From contig PBUB01000027.1 of NCBI GenBank assembly GCA_002729885.1, forward strand, positions 1 through 64,000: a stretch of 64,000 nt of DNA. Direction: 5' to 3'. This document shows, in pieces, positions 32,380-40,438 of this stretch. Source of the stretch: Spirochaetaceae bacterium. Lineage in GTDB: Bacteria; Spirochaetota; Leptospiria; Leptospirales; Leptonemataceae. Positions within the stretch are counted from its first letter, which is position 1. Each line of letters starts with the position of its first letter. The notes below the pieces were generated by a model, which saw only the letters and a program-made list of their open reading frames with translations, did no database searches and was not told the origin of the DNA. A program made the translations under genes and the position numbers.

Positions 32380-35280
32380 CTAGCTATTGGATGCGATAAC
32401 GGCTTTTACTACGGCAGGATCCAGTTTCATTCGCTCGGCGATGAGATCCGGCTCCCACTTGTGATTTAAATACAGACTCAGAATGCCTTCTTTCTTCCAG
32501 TCAGAAAGAGAGCTATTGGACCTGGATTTTCTTGCCCCGGCTGTGGCCGGTTCTCTCTGAGACTCCGCTCGGGAAAGCTCGAATTGCTCTTCCATCTGAT
32601 GGACTCGTTCTGCCTCTTCCAGCATACGATCCACGGTTTGATAGAAGGCTCCCAGTCGATCCATCTTTTCGTCCGCTTCGGACAGGATGCTTTCCAGTTC
32701 GGTGCGAACCACCTCTCCAGAGGACTGGATGGATTCGATTTTGCGAGCCATGGAGCCAATCTGGCTCTGCTTGGCTTCCAGATCCGACATCAGGCCTTCC
32801 ATCTGTTCGAATCTGGATTCTACTCTTTGAATCTCAGTATCCAGATGCTTCAGGCTATTGGCCTGGCTTTCGATTTTTTCCAGATCCTGCTCTACGTTTT
32901 CGGTTCGCATTTCCATGCGCTCCATCTGACCCATCATTTCTCGGGCAAAATCGCCAGCAGTCACTGCTTCTTTGCGAGACTTCTCAATGTGTCGTATTGC
33001 ACCTTCAATGAACTTGCGTCGTTCATTGAGATCTTTGAAGAATTCTTCGAAGGCACGTCTGTATTCTTCGAATTTTAACATACGAGATTCAATTTTCTCG
33101 GCAACTTTCTCGGCCCCTTCCACTGTAACGAAGCGGGCCATGATTTCTTCCATTCTGTATTCCAGATCCTGGAATCTACTTTCCACTTTGCCGATTCTCT
33201 CTTTGCGGCTTTCCAGTTCTTCCAGTTCTCGATCCAGGATCTCCCGACCTTCTGCCAGGGTATCAATCTTTTCAAAAAAGTCAGACAGATTCTTTCGCTC
33301 TTCCCTGGCCTGATCCAGTCTTTGAGAAAGAGTGCGAACGGATTCGTCCAGGGAATGGGCCAGCTCATCTGCCTTTTCCACCATGGACAGTTTCTCTTCG
33401 AAGGCAGCGATTCTGGATTGATCCCTTTGCATCTGCTTGAAGATCTCATCCTTGATTTCTGTCATTCGATCGGATTCATCGGTGACTTCCTGCTTCATGC
33501 GGGCAAATTTATCTCTGGCCTTGCCCACTTCTTCTTCCATTCGTTGCATGGATTGCTGAATGTTTTTTGATGTACGTTTTTCCAGTTCATCAATATGAAG
33601 CTGACCTTTATCTACGAGATGGCTGATCTGAGAGCCGATTTTCTCATCCAGGGTTTCATTCAATCGACCCAGTTTTTCATCCTGTTCGGAAAGGAATCTG
33701 GATGCTCTCTTTTCCAGTTCTTTTAGCAGCTCATCTCGGGCATCCAGAATATCTGATTTTGCCTGGTCTGACTGGTCCTGAAGTTTGTTTCGCGCTCTGG
33801 ATAGCTCTCTTGTATGTTCTTCAACGGCGCCCAGAACATCCACCAGCTCTTCTTTAAGCTTGTAGAAATCCGCTCTGGATTTATCCATTTCTCGCTGCTG
33901 ATCTCTGGCAGTGTCTTTTAGATCTTCGCCCAGTTCCTGGGTTTTTCGAGCAAGAGCCTCTTTCAAACGATCGGACAAACCTTCGAATTGCTCGTATAGT
34001 TCCTCGTAGTTGCGCCGGGCTTCTTCGATTTTTTGCTCTTCTTCGCGAGCGGCTTCGTGGAACTGTCGGCGACTGTCCTGTAGAATCCCCTGAAGCTGTT
34101 CCTGCACAGAACTGGATTCTGTACGCATTTCCTGACGGATTCTTTCTGCATCTGCGCCCAGGGCCTGAACCTGTTGCTTTCGGACGCCTTCGATGTTTTC
34201 GTCCAGTCCTTCCAGTTTTTCCTGAAGAGCTTCCAGCTTTTCTGCTTCGATCTGGGACCAGTGCTCTTCCAGCTCCTGCATTCTACTTTCCAGGGTCTGC
34301 TTCTGGGTTTCTCCAATCTTGAGCAGTCTGTTTTCGATAGCCAGAAACTTCTCCTGGAAGTTCTGAATCTGATCGGCTATGCCGGAGGCCATGCGACGAG
34401 TTTCGTTTAGAATCTCGTCGCGGCGAGACATGGTTTCCAGGCTGAATCCATCCAGCTCATTGCGGATTCGCGCTACCTCATCCTTCATAGACTCTACTGA
34501 AGCCTGACGGATGGATGCCAGCCCGGATTCCATTCCATGAATTCGTTCGTTATACAATCTTTCCAGAGCAGTGAATCGATCTTCCAGTCTGGCCTTTTCG
34601 ATTTCCCATTGCTCTTCCACTCTCTGATCTGTGGACTCCACTCGATCGCTGAGTCGCTCAATCTGCGAAATCTCATCGTCCAGTCTCTTGTGGATTTTAT
34701 CCGAGCGATCATGTAATATGCGAAGCGATTCGGTTTCCTGATCCACAAACCCCCGGGTCTTCTCTCTGGCTTCTTCCAGGAGTTCGCCCAGAGCCTGGTC
34801 CAGTTCTTCGCGGGTGCTGCGGGTTTTATTCTGTAGATCTTCCTGCACTCCCTGAACTCTCTGATCCAGATCCTCGATTTCTCTGCGAGTGCTGTTGATT
34901 CGTTCCAGTCCATCCTCCAGGATATGAATCTGATCCTGAACTTCCCGGGCATTGCCCGCGATTTCATGTAGATTTCCGGAAAGACTGTCGATTCTCTCTC
35001 GATCTTCCTGAAGGCTCTGCAGTCTGGATTCGAAGCCATCCGCTTCTTCTCTCAGTCGATCCAGAGTCTGACGGGACTGATGGAATAGCATTTCGAACTC
35101 CAGGCTGGCATCCTTCATGGACTGAAGATGCGCCTGGGCAGATTTTTCCAGTTGCTCGATTTGCAGTTCTCCGATTCTCTTGATTTGAGTTAGTTGATGG
35201 GCCGGTCGGTCCAGCTTCCGCAGGAATAGAGAAAAGGCAATGGCGCCCAGAAAAGATATGGCAATTAGTGCGAGGGTCAT
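32380..35280 (-). CDS. Membrane-anchored giant coiled-coil protein (SpiroCoCo type)
   Basis: This 966-residue protein has one N-terminal TM helix ('LALIAISFLGAIAFSLFL', 3-20). More than 850 residues of nearly unbroken, highly charged coiled coil follow, with Glu, Arg, Gln and Leu in heptads and few prolines. A small C-terminal unit ('KEGILSLYLNHKWEPDLIAE' then 'RMKLDPAVVKAVI') resembles the DUF6115/helix-turn-helix-like ending of spirochaetal coiled-coil proteins. I identify it with the family named SpiroCoCo from memory. The role is unknown; anchoring plus great length suggests a cytoplasmic scaffold at the inner membrane, perhaps for cell shape or the flagellar apparatus. It is divergent from recX. 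Confidence 0.75.
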   Translation of the reverse strand: MTLALIAISFLGAIAFSLFLRKLDRPAHQLTQIKRIGELQIEQLEKSAQAHLQSMKDASLEFEMLFHQSRQTLDRLREEADGFESRLQSLQEDRERIDSLSGNLHEIAGNAREVQDQIHILEDGLERINSTRREIEDLDQRVQGVQEDLQNKTRSTREELDQALGELLEEAREKTRGFVDQETESLRILHDRSDKIHKRLDDEISQIERLSDRVESTDQRVEEQWEIEKARLEDRFTALERLYNERIHGMESGLASIRQASVESMKDEVARIRNELDGFSLETMSRRDEILNETRRMASGIADQIQNFQEKFLAIENRLLKIGETQKQTLESRMQELEEHWSQIEAEKLEALQEKLEGLDENIEGVRKQQVQALGADAERIRQEMRTESSSVQEQLQGILQDSRRQFHEAAREEEQKIEEARRNYEELYEQFEGLSDRLKEALARKTQELGEDLKDTARDQQREMDKSRADFYKLKEELVDVLGAVEEHTRELSRARNKLQDQSDQAKSDILDARDELLKELEKRASRFLSEQDEKLGRLNETLDEKIGSQISHLVDKGQLHIDELEKRTSKNIQQSMQRMEEEVGKARDKFARMKQEVTDESDRMTEIKDEIFKQMQRDQSRIAAFEEKLSMVEKADELAHSLDESVRTLSQRLDQAREERKNLSDFFEKIDTLAEGREILDRELEELESRKERIGKVESRFQDLEYRMEEIMARFVTVEGAEKVAEKIESRMLKFEEYRRAFEEFFKDLNERRKFIEGAIRHIEKSRKEAVTAGDFAREMMGQMERMEMRTENVEQDLEKIESQANSLKHLDTEIQRVESRFEQMEGLMSDLEAKQSQIGSMARKIESIQSSGEVVRTELESILSEADEKMDRLGAFYQTVDRMLEEAERVHQMEEQFELSRAESQREPATAGARKSRSNSSLSDWKKEGILSLYLNHKWEPDLIAERMKLDPAVVKAVIASNS

Positions 35281-35425
35281 GTCCCAACTCCCGGATTATG
35301 TCGCATGAATGGTTTAGACTGACTTTGATTCAGGGCCTGTAAAGCAAATTTTATGTCGCTATATAGAAGAAAGTTTGAAACAGAGGCTCCGTTCTCTACA
35401 TGGGCAAGGGGAGGCCAAACTGGAT

Positions 35426-36205
35426 ATGAGTGATAACTCCGGAAACGGAAAGTCCAGGCATCTGCGACTGATCAAACCTGAAGATATTTCTGAGCTGGCC
35501 TCCCGAGATAGCGAGGCGGAAGCAGAGGCTTTCCCGACGGTTGAGCCGGGTCTTCATCCGAAAAATGGGCCTGTTTCTACATCCGGGCAGGATAGCGAAA
35601 GCGCCAGGGCCGGAGAATCAGGGGTATCCGCCAGCCAGGTTCCGGTGATGGGTCCCGGAATGGAACCAGCAAATGAGGACGGTCAGCAGGACTCTGAACC
35701 AGACCAGGAAGGACTTTCTGATCTTCTCACCCAGAGCGATGAAAGGGCTCTGGCCAGGTATCTGGCCATCCGGGAGAGGGCACCGGTAGAGGTGCGGCAG
35801 TATTTGAGTAAAAAGGGCATTTTGAAATCGTGGCATGATTCCATCCTCGAGCGCCTCATGGAAATGGATCTACTGAACGAAGAGCGGTTCTGCATGAATC
35901 GCATCGAACATCGGCTGGGTTCAGGGCAGGGGCCTCGTAGAATTCAGCAGGAACTGGCTTCTCTGGGAATTGAAAGAGATATCGCCCGGGACTGTCTGGA
36001 TACCGTGGAAAGGCATCAATGGGAGGAGATCTGTCTTGAGGTGGCCTCGAAAAAGCTGGAAGGATGGATGGATCGAGAGGATAGCTACTGGAAGCTCATG
36101 CAATTTCTGAACTATCGGGGATTCGAATCCGTCCATATTGAGTGGGCCATGAATGCCCTGAAAGAGAAGTTTCCGCACTGGGCCAGCCGTTTCTCCAGCG
36201 TCTAA
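35426..36205 (+). CDS. recX: Regulatory protein RecX with long N-terminal extension
   Basis: RecX modulates RecA filaments during recombinational repair. The C-terminal 155 residues show the three-helix RecX repeats: 'ARYLAIRERAPVEVRQYLSKKG', split at its centre by the family's R-x-x-x-E-L-x-x-K-L-like pattern, 'LNEERFCMNRIEHRLGSGQG', 'RRIQQELASLGIERDIA' and 'YWKLMQFLNYRGFESVHIEWAM'. About 100 N-terminal residues are acidic, Ser/Pro/Gly-rich and probably disordered, which is unusual. The ATG at 35426 is preferred, with GGGGAGG 11 bases upstream; a TTG at 35375 would add 17 residues. recA itself is not in the window. Confidence 0.87.
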   Translation: MSDNSGNGKSRHLRLIKPEDISELASRDSEAEAEAFPTVEPGLHPKNGPVSTSGQDSESARAGESGVSASQVPVMGPGMEPANEDGQQDSEPDQEGLSDLLTQSDERALARYLAIRERAPVEVRQYLSKKGILKSWHDSILERLMEMDLLNEERFCMNRIEHRLGSGQGPRRIQQELASLGIERDIARDCLDTVERHQWEEICLEVASKKLEGWMDREDSYWKLMQFLNYRGFESVHIEWAMNALKEKFPHWASRFSSV

Positions 36206-36299
36206 ATTCAGTGGCGCTCCTACTGGTTTCAGTGGGATGATCAGGGAATCCGCCAAAATCGGGATTGACCAGGCCCCGGTAACTACCTAGAATACAGTT

Positions 36300-36599
36300 A
36301 TGCCAGAGAAGATCCATCATGCAGTGCCCGCCGGAAAAGAAGAGCCGCGGGATTCCAACGAAGAAGAAAAAGCCACAGGCTGGCAAAAGATTGTCTGGAT
36401 CATTGTTGCTATACTTTCCGGAGTTTACATAGTTATTCCAGAGGCCACGGACTTCTTTCCTGTAGTGGGCTGGCTGGATGAAGGCCTGGCTGCAGTCATT
36501 CTAACCACTGCTCTGGGTAAGCTGGGCATTCGCATTCCTTTTCTGGATGCACTGATGCGTAGAAAGTCCAGGAAAGGAAAGAAGACCAGAGAGGATTGA
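36300..36599 (+). CDS. Small membrane protein, DUF1232-like (YkvA type)
   Basis: The 99-residue product has a charged N-terminus, a TM helix ('IVWIIVAILSGVYIVIPEA'), the motif 'DFFPVVGWLDEGLAAVILTT' and a basic C-terminus ('RRKSRKGKK'). DUF1232 proteins have the pattern 'D-x-IP-x-x-GxxDD', with which 'DFFPVVGWLDE' agrees except for the exact acids. The function is unknown. No ribosome site is visible before ATG 36300. It lies downstream of recX, 94 bases away. Confidence 0.75.
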   Translation: MPEKIHHAVPAGKEEPRDSNEEEKATGWQKIVWIIVAILSGVYIVIPEATDFFPVVGWLDEGLAAVILTTALGKLGIRIPFLDALMRRKSRKGKKTRED

Positions 36600-36811
36600 A
36601 CCTTTCGCCGGGCAAGGCCTATAGTTTCTCCAATCAGACAGCATACATTGTCCTGTGATACGCTCCAGGTAGCGGCGCCGGATTTTACCGGATGTAAAAT
36701 CCATCCCTGCAAAAGTACTCTAATTCATTGTAGCAGATCTCAAATCAATTTCTAATGCGGCATCTATTATATGCGGTAACCGCAACGTTGCCAAGTCCGT
36801 GGAGGTATGTA

Positions 36812-37480
36812 CTATCGGATCTTATCGCATACGAATAGCTGAACGCTACCGAATCCGCCAACGCTTCTGGATGTTACGTGCAGGTCTTTTCTGTGTAGCA
36901 GGCTCTTTAGATCCCGAATAATATCTCCCAGACCAGCCATGATTCGCACAAGTATATAGCCGCCTCTGTTTCGATTTGCAGGATAATCAAAGTCCACGAT
37001 CAAAAGCCTGCCGCCCGGTCTGAGTACGCGAAGCATTTCATCCATGGCCTTTTCTGCATCCGGATACCCTGTAAGAGCCATTGTATTTATCACTGTGTCG
37101 AAGGATTCATCCCTGTAAGGTAGCGATTCTACATTTCCTTTGCGAAGTTCTACCGGGCGTTTTATTCGCTGCATCTTTTTTGTAGCTCGATCCACCATCC
37201 GACTATTGAAATCGATTCCGTGGATTTGTAGGTCTGGATTGGTGCCGTACCGGCTCATCAAGTAGCCCGGGCCAAATGATACTTCCAGTATTTCAGTGCC
37301 TTTGATTTCAGGAAGAACCGAAGAGATCCATTTTTTCCACAGAGGAAAAACTACCATGAAGCCATCGTATAAACTGGACATCCAGTTATACATCCGGTCC
37401 ATTTCTCGGGTATAGGAGGCTGAATCGGCCGGAGAATCGGAATATCGAATCCTGGATTCACTGACAGTGAACAGGGGCAT
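36812..37480 (-). CDS. Class I SAM-dependent methyltransferase (UbiE/Methyltransf_11 type)
   Basis: A 222-residue cytoplasmic protein. The SAM-binding glycine motif is 'ILEVSFGPGYLMSRY' (the usual E-x-GxGxG is SFGPG), the ribose-binding acid is in 'IHGIDFNSRMVDRA', motif II is 'ESLPYRDESFDTVINTMAL' and motif III is 'VLRPGGRLLIVDF'. The N-terminal 'MYNWMSSLYDGF' resembles quinone- or phospholipid-modifying methyltransferases, but the substrate is not known. It lies 48 bases downstream of the citrate synthase-like gene on the same strand, so the two are probably cotranscribed. Confidence 0.88.
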   Translation of the reverse strand: MPLFTVSESRIRYSDSPADSASYTREMDRMYNWMSSLYDGFMVVFPLWKKWISSVLPEIKGTEILEVSFGPGYLMSRYGTNPDLQIHGIDFNSRMVDRATKKMQRIKRPVELRKGNVESLPYRDESFDTVINTMALTGYPDAEKAMDEMLRVLRPGGRLLIVDFDYPANRNRGGYILVRIMAGLGDIIRDLKSLLHRKDLHVTSRSVGGFGSVQLFVCDKIR

Positions 37481-37528
37481 TTGCTATGCTGAATGCCCAC
37501 GAACGATCTGTCAAGAAACGAGGGGTTA

Positions 37529-38818
37529 TTATCTCTGATCCAGCGGAACGTAGCTTCTATGCATTTTGCCGGTGTAAACCTGGCGAGGGCGAAAGCTTCT
37601 GCGTTCCGTTTCATTTCTCTGCTCAAGCCAGTGAGACAGCCATCCGGAAAGCTTTCCGATGACTCGAATCACATTGTTCATCTCTGAAGGTATGCCCAGC
37701 AGATGAAAGATCAGGGCAGAATAGAAATCCAGGTTGGGATATAGCTTCATTTCTTTGAAAAAAGGATGGCCCATGGTGTATTCCTCAACCTCCAGAGCTT
37801 TGCGAATCAGAGGAGATTTTAGCGCATCCGGATGATTCTTTCTATATTCATGAAAGATCCTGCGACTGATGGTGGCTCTCGGGTCTTCCGGTCCATAGGC
37901 AGAATGACCCAGACCGTTGGAGCTGATGGGCTCGCCTTTTTTGATAAATCGCTCAAAGTACTGATCCGGAGTTTCTGAATTCTGGATCATCTCACGTAGA
38001 AGTATGATCGGTGGCAGGTTCGCATCTGATTCCCGGGCACCCCACAGGGTCATAATACCGGCATTGACGCAGGCAAATAGATTCGCACGAGTGGAAGCTA
38101 CAAAGCGCATGGTTGTGGTGGCTACATTGTATTCATGATCGCTATAGAGAATGAGGATCTGGTTCAGGATGCGATCATCGGCCTCGGTAACTGTATGGGC
38201 TTCTGCCGGGACAGCGAACATCATATTCAAAAAGTTCTTACAATAGGGCAGTTCATCCCTGGGATAAATGGTAGGCTGTCCCACGGATTTCTTGTAAGCC
38301 CAGGCAGCCAGGGTGCGCACTTTGGCCAGGAGCCTGGTTCGAACATCGATGCCTTTTTGAATGTTTTCTTCAAAGCTCTGTGGATAGTAGCTGGAAAGTG
38401 CGGTAACCATGGTGGCCATGATGGCCAGGGGATGCGCATTTCCTGGAAATGAGTCAAAGAAGTTTCGCATGGACTCATGGATCATGGAATGCTTGGAAAG
38501 GGACCTGGAGTACTGCTCCAGTTCTGACTGGGTGGGCAATTCGCCTTTGCTGAGCAGATAGGATGTTTCTACAAAGCTGGAATGCTTTACCAGTTCCTCT
38601 ACGTCGATTCCGCGATACAGTAGCCGGCCGGATTTAGAATCGATCCAGGTAATGGCACTACGCGCTATAGCAGTATTGTGCAAATCCGGATCATAGGCAG
38701 AAAGTCCGGTCTTTTCCTTCAATTCCCGGACATCGAAAAACTGACTGCCATCTGAAGCTGTCATAACTGGAAAGGATAGGCTTCCGCCATTGTATTGTAT
38801 TTCTACCTGATCGGCCAT
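37529..38818 (-). CDS. Citrate synthase family protein with altered catalytic residues
   Basis: The 429-residue product follows citrate synthase throughout: 'IDSKSGRLLYRGIDVEEL', 'FPGNAHPLAIMATMV', 'YSDHEYNVATTTMRFVAST' (oxaloacetate-binding His retained), 'GLGHSAYGPEDPRA' (second catalytic His retained) and 'LDFYSALIFHLLGIP' (catalytic Asp retained). The first catalytic His, normally in 'GPAHGGANE', is replaced: the segment reads 'GARESDANL'. That His normally stabilises the acetyl-CoA enol, so ordinary activity is doubtful. The N-terminal 60 residues include the small domain found in type II enzymes. It may be a paralogue with another acyl-CoA substrate or a non-catalytic form. Confidence 0.85.
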   Translation of the reverse strand: MADQVEIQYNGGSLSFPVMTASDGSQFFDVRELKEKTGLSAYDPDLHNTAIARSAITWIDSKSGRLLYRGIDVEELVKHSSFVETSYLLSKGELPTQSELEQYSRSLSKHSMIHESMRNFFDSFPGNAHPLAIMATMVTALSSYYPQSFEENIQKGIDVRTRLLAKVRTLAAWAYKKSVGQPTIYPRDELPYCKNFLNMMFAVPAEAHTVTEADDRILNQILILYSDHEYNVATTTMRFVASTRANLFACVNAGIMTLWGARESDANLPPIILLREMIQNSETPDQYFERFIKKGEPISSNGLGHSAYGPEDPRATISRRIFHEYRKNHPDALKSPLIRKALEVEEYTMGHPFFKEMKLYPNLDFYSALIFHLLGIPSEMNNVIRVIGKLSGWLSHWLEQRNETERRSFRPRQVYTGKMHRSYVPLDQR

Positions 38819-39060
38819 GATTCATCAAACCTGTCAGGAATCTTCACAGGCAAATCTTTTTTGGTGTTTCTCTAAAATGCGCCGGTGCCGTTGCCTGGTA
38901 ATTGGGAAGTTCCGGCGCCTCGGAAGCCAGCGGATGCTTTCCGGGGATGCTGGTAGCCTGGATTCTCTCGGCACAGGATTGGCCTGTATGTCTGAATAAA
39001 AACGGAAAGTGTGGATTGGAATGGGCTGAGATACTCGCCGAGGTACTCAATGGAGGATCC
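38819..39060. other. Divergent intergenic region
   Basis: About 240 bases between the minus-strand citrate synthase-like gene and the plus-strand DUF350 promoter. No supported gene; reading frames here have atypical composition. Confidence 0.5.
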
Positions 39061-39089
39061 TTGACAGTCCCCGTTTTTTCTGTTATCTT
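39061..39089 (+). promoter_or_regulatory. Sigma-70-type promoter for the DUF350 gene
   Basis: TTGACA and TATCTT are exactly 17 bases apart. The start would lie about 30 bases before ATG 39128. The perfect -35 and ideal spacing make this the clearest promoter in the window. Confidence 0.7.
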
Positions 39090-39127
39090 TCAATCATCCG
39101 CAAACACTTGGCGGACCATTTCTCTTT

Positions 39128-39346
39128 ATGGAAATCATTCAATTAAACTTCATATACGCAGTGGCAGGCTGCCTGCTGGGATTGGTGAGCATTCTAACCA
39201 CCCTGGCTCTTATTGACTGGATCTTCGGGTTTCGCATTCGCCGATCGTTGCGAAACGGAAATCAAGCGGTGGCGCTGGCTACCGGCGGAGCCATTGTAGG
39301 TCTGGGCCTGGCCTATGGCCTGATCATTGGTCTTAGTTTGAACTGA
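39128..39346 (+). CDS. Small two-TM protein, DUF350 type
   Basis: A 72-residue inner-membrane protein with two hydrophobic helices ('FIYAVAGCLLGLVSILTTLALI' split by the membrane edge, and 'GGAIVGLGLAYGLIIGL'), joined by a short basic loop ending 'NGNQAVALATGG'. DUF350 proteins share this 'kGN-x-A-x-A' loop before the second helix; they usually have two such units, and this has one. The function is unknown. A strong promoter precedes it, but no ribosome site is obvious. Confidence 0.75.
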   Translation: MEIIQLNFIYAVAGCLLGLVSILTTLALIDWIFGFRIRRSLRNGNQAVALATGGAIVGLGLAYGLIIGLSLN

Positions 39347-39603
39347 ATTTGCATGGGACTTTCGGTCACCAGTTAAACCGGTTTTCATAGCCGCGGATAG
39401 TCCGGGACCAGCGCCATGATAGTGTCACAACTGACCCTCATCGCTAAAGTGTACAATATATCGAAGGCCAGACTCTTCTGGAAGGCAGGAATCTCTGGTT
39501 TTGATGGTTTCTGTCCCGTATCGAATAGAGCCGAGTGCGGATTCGAAGAGGCGTAGATACAGCGATGCGATGGCGCGATAATGCGAACATGAAAGTATGA
39601 AAA

Positions 39604-40410
39604 ATGCTGCCCCGAGACAAAATATTGATTTTCCCGCTGTATGATGGCACCGTTCCGGTGAAGAATAAATCATTGCCTTTGCAAAATACAATGACCGCGG
39701 CAGCCGCAGCGGCGGTGTTCCAGAATAGAATCTTGCCAACCAGGTTTCGCACTGGAATTCTTCTTCTTTTGCCTTTCCTGCTTTCCTGTTCCTTTCCGTC
39801 TTCAGGTTCTCTAACTTCCAACCTTGCTTCGAAAGCGGAACTGAAAACCAGTATATCACCCGAATTAAAGAACCGTGAGATTCGAAACAGTGTCATTCAT
39901 GCAGCCAGGCATCCACTGGTTTCGAGGCCTGTGGATCTAAATCGATGGGACAGTAAGTACGACGACTACTTTCGAAAGTATTCCAAACGATTCTTTGGGG
40001 TTGGTATGGACTGGCGCTGGTTCAAGGCTCAGGCTATCGCAGAGTCGGAATTGAAGCATTCATCTACAGGTCCTCGTGGTGCCGTGGGTCTAATGCAAAT
40101 CATGCCCGAGACATTTTCACAGGCCAGCAATGAACTGCTTCTGGATGCATCCCAGGAAAGATGGCATATTGCGGTGGCCATTCAATACAACCGATGGCTG
40201 TGGAATCGCTGGAAAGGGGGCCTGAAGAATGATCAGAGAATTCCTTTTATGCTGGCCTCCTACAATGCAGGCCGTTCCAGGATTCTAAGATCTATGTATT
40301 TCTGTGGCGGATGTCTTCGCTGGGATAGACTCAGATTCTTTGTTCCGCCGGTAACCAGGCATTATCTAATCAAGATTTATTCGCTTATGGGTGAGGATTC
40401 CGAAAGCTGA
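39604..40410 (+). CDS. Lytic transglycosylase (SLT domain) lipoprotein
   Basis: This enzyme cleaves peptidoglycan glycan strands to 1,6-anhydromuramyl products in the periplasm. The product (268 residues, or 239 from ATG 39691) has a lipoprotein signal ('GILLLLPFLLSC'). An SLT domain has the catalytic Glu in 'AIAESELKHSSTGPRGAVG', then 'LMQIMPETF' and 'LASYNAGRSRI'. The ATG at 39691 places the signal closer to the N-terminus and is a good alternative; neither has a clear ribosome site. It converges with the 7TM gene 28 bases away. Confidence 0.88.
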   Translation: MLPRDKILIFPLYDGTVPVKNKSLPLQNTMTAAAAAAVFQNRILPTRFRTGILLLLPFLLSCSFPSSGSLTSNLASKAELKTSISPELKNREIRNSVIHAARHPLVSRPVDLNRWDSKYDDYFRKYSKRFFGVGMDWRWFKAQAIAESELKHSSTGPRGAVGLMQIMPETFSQASNELLLDASQERWHIAVAIQYNRWLWNRWKGGLKNDQRIPFMLASYNAGRSRILRSMYFCGGCLRWDRLRFFVPPVTRHYLIKIYSLMGEDSES

Positions 40411-40438
40411 CGGGATAAACGGACAGTCTACTCGGCCA

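Noticed and set aside
32478..34410. Several frames on both strands within the coiled-coil gene
   Set aside because: They are by-products of repetitive heptad codons; only the 966-residue minus-strand frame is continuous and has a membrane anchor.
39425..39673. Minus-strand frame with a lipobox-like segment upstream of the lytic transglycosylase
   Set aside because: About 82 residues, plausible in part, but with no ribosome site and overlapping the possible N-terminus of the transglycosylase gene. Kept only as a note that would favour the later transglycosylase start (39691).
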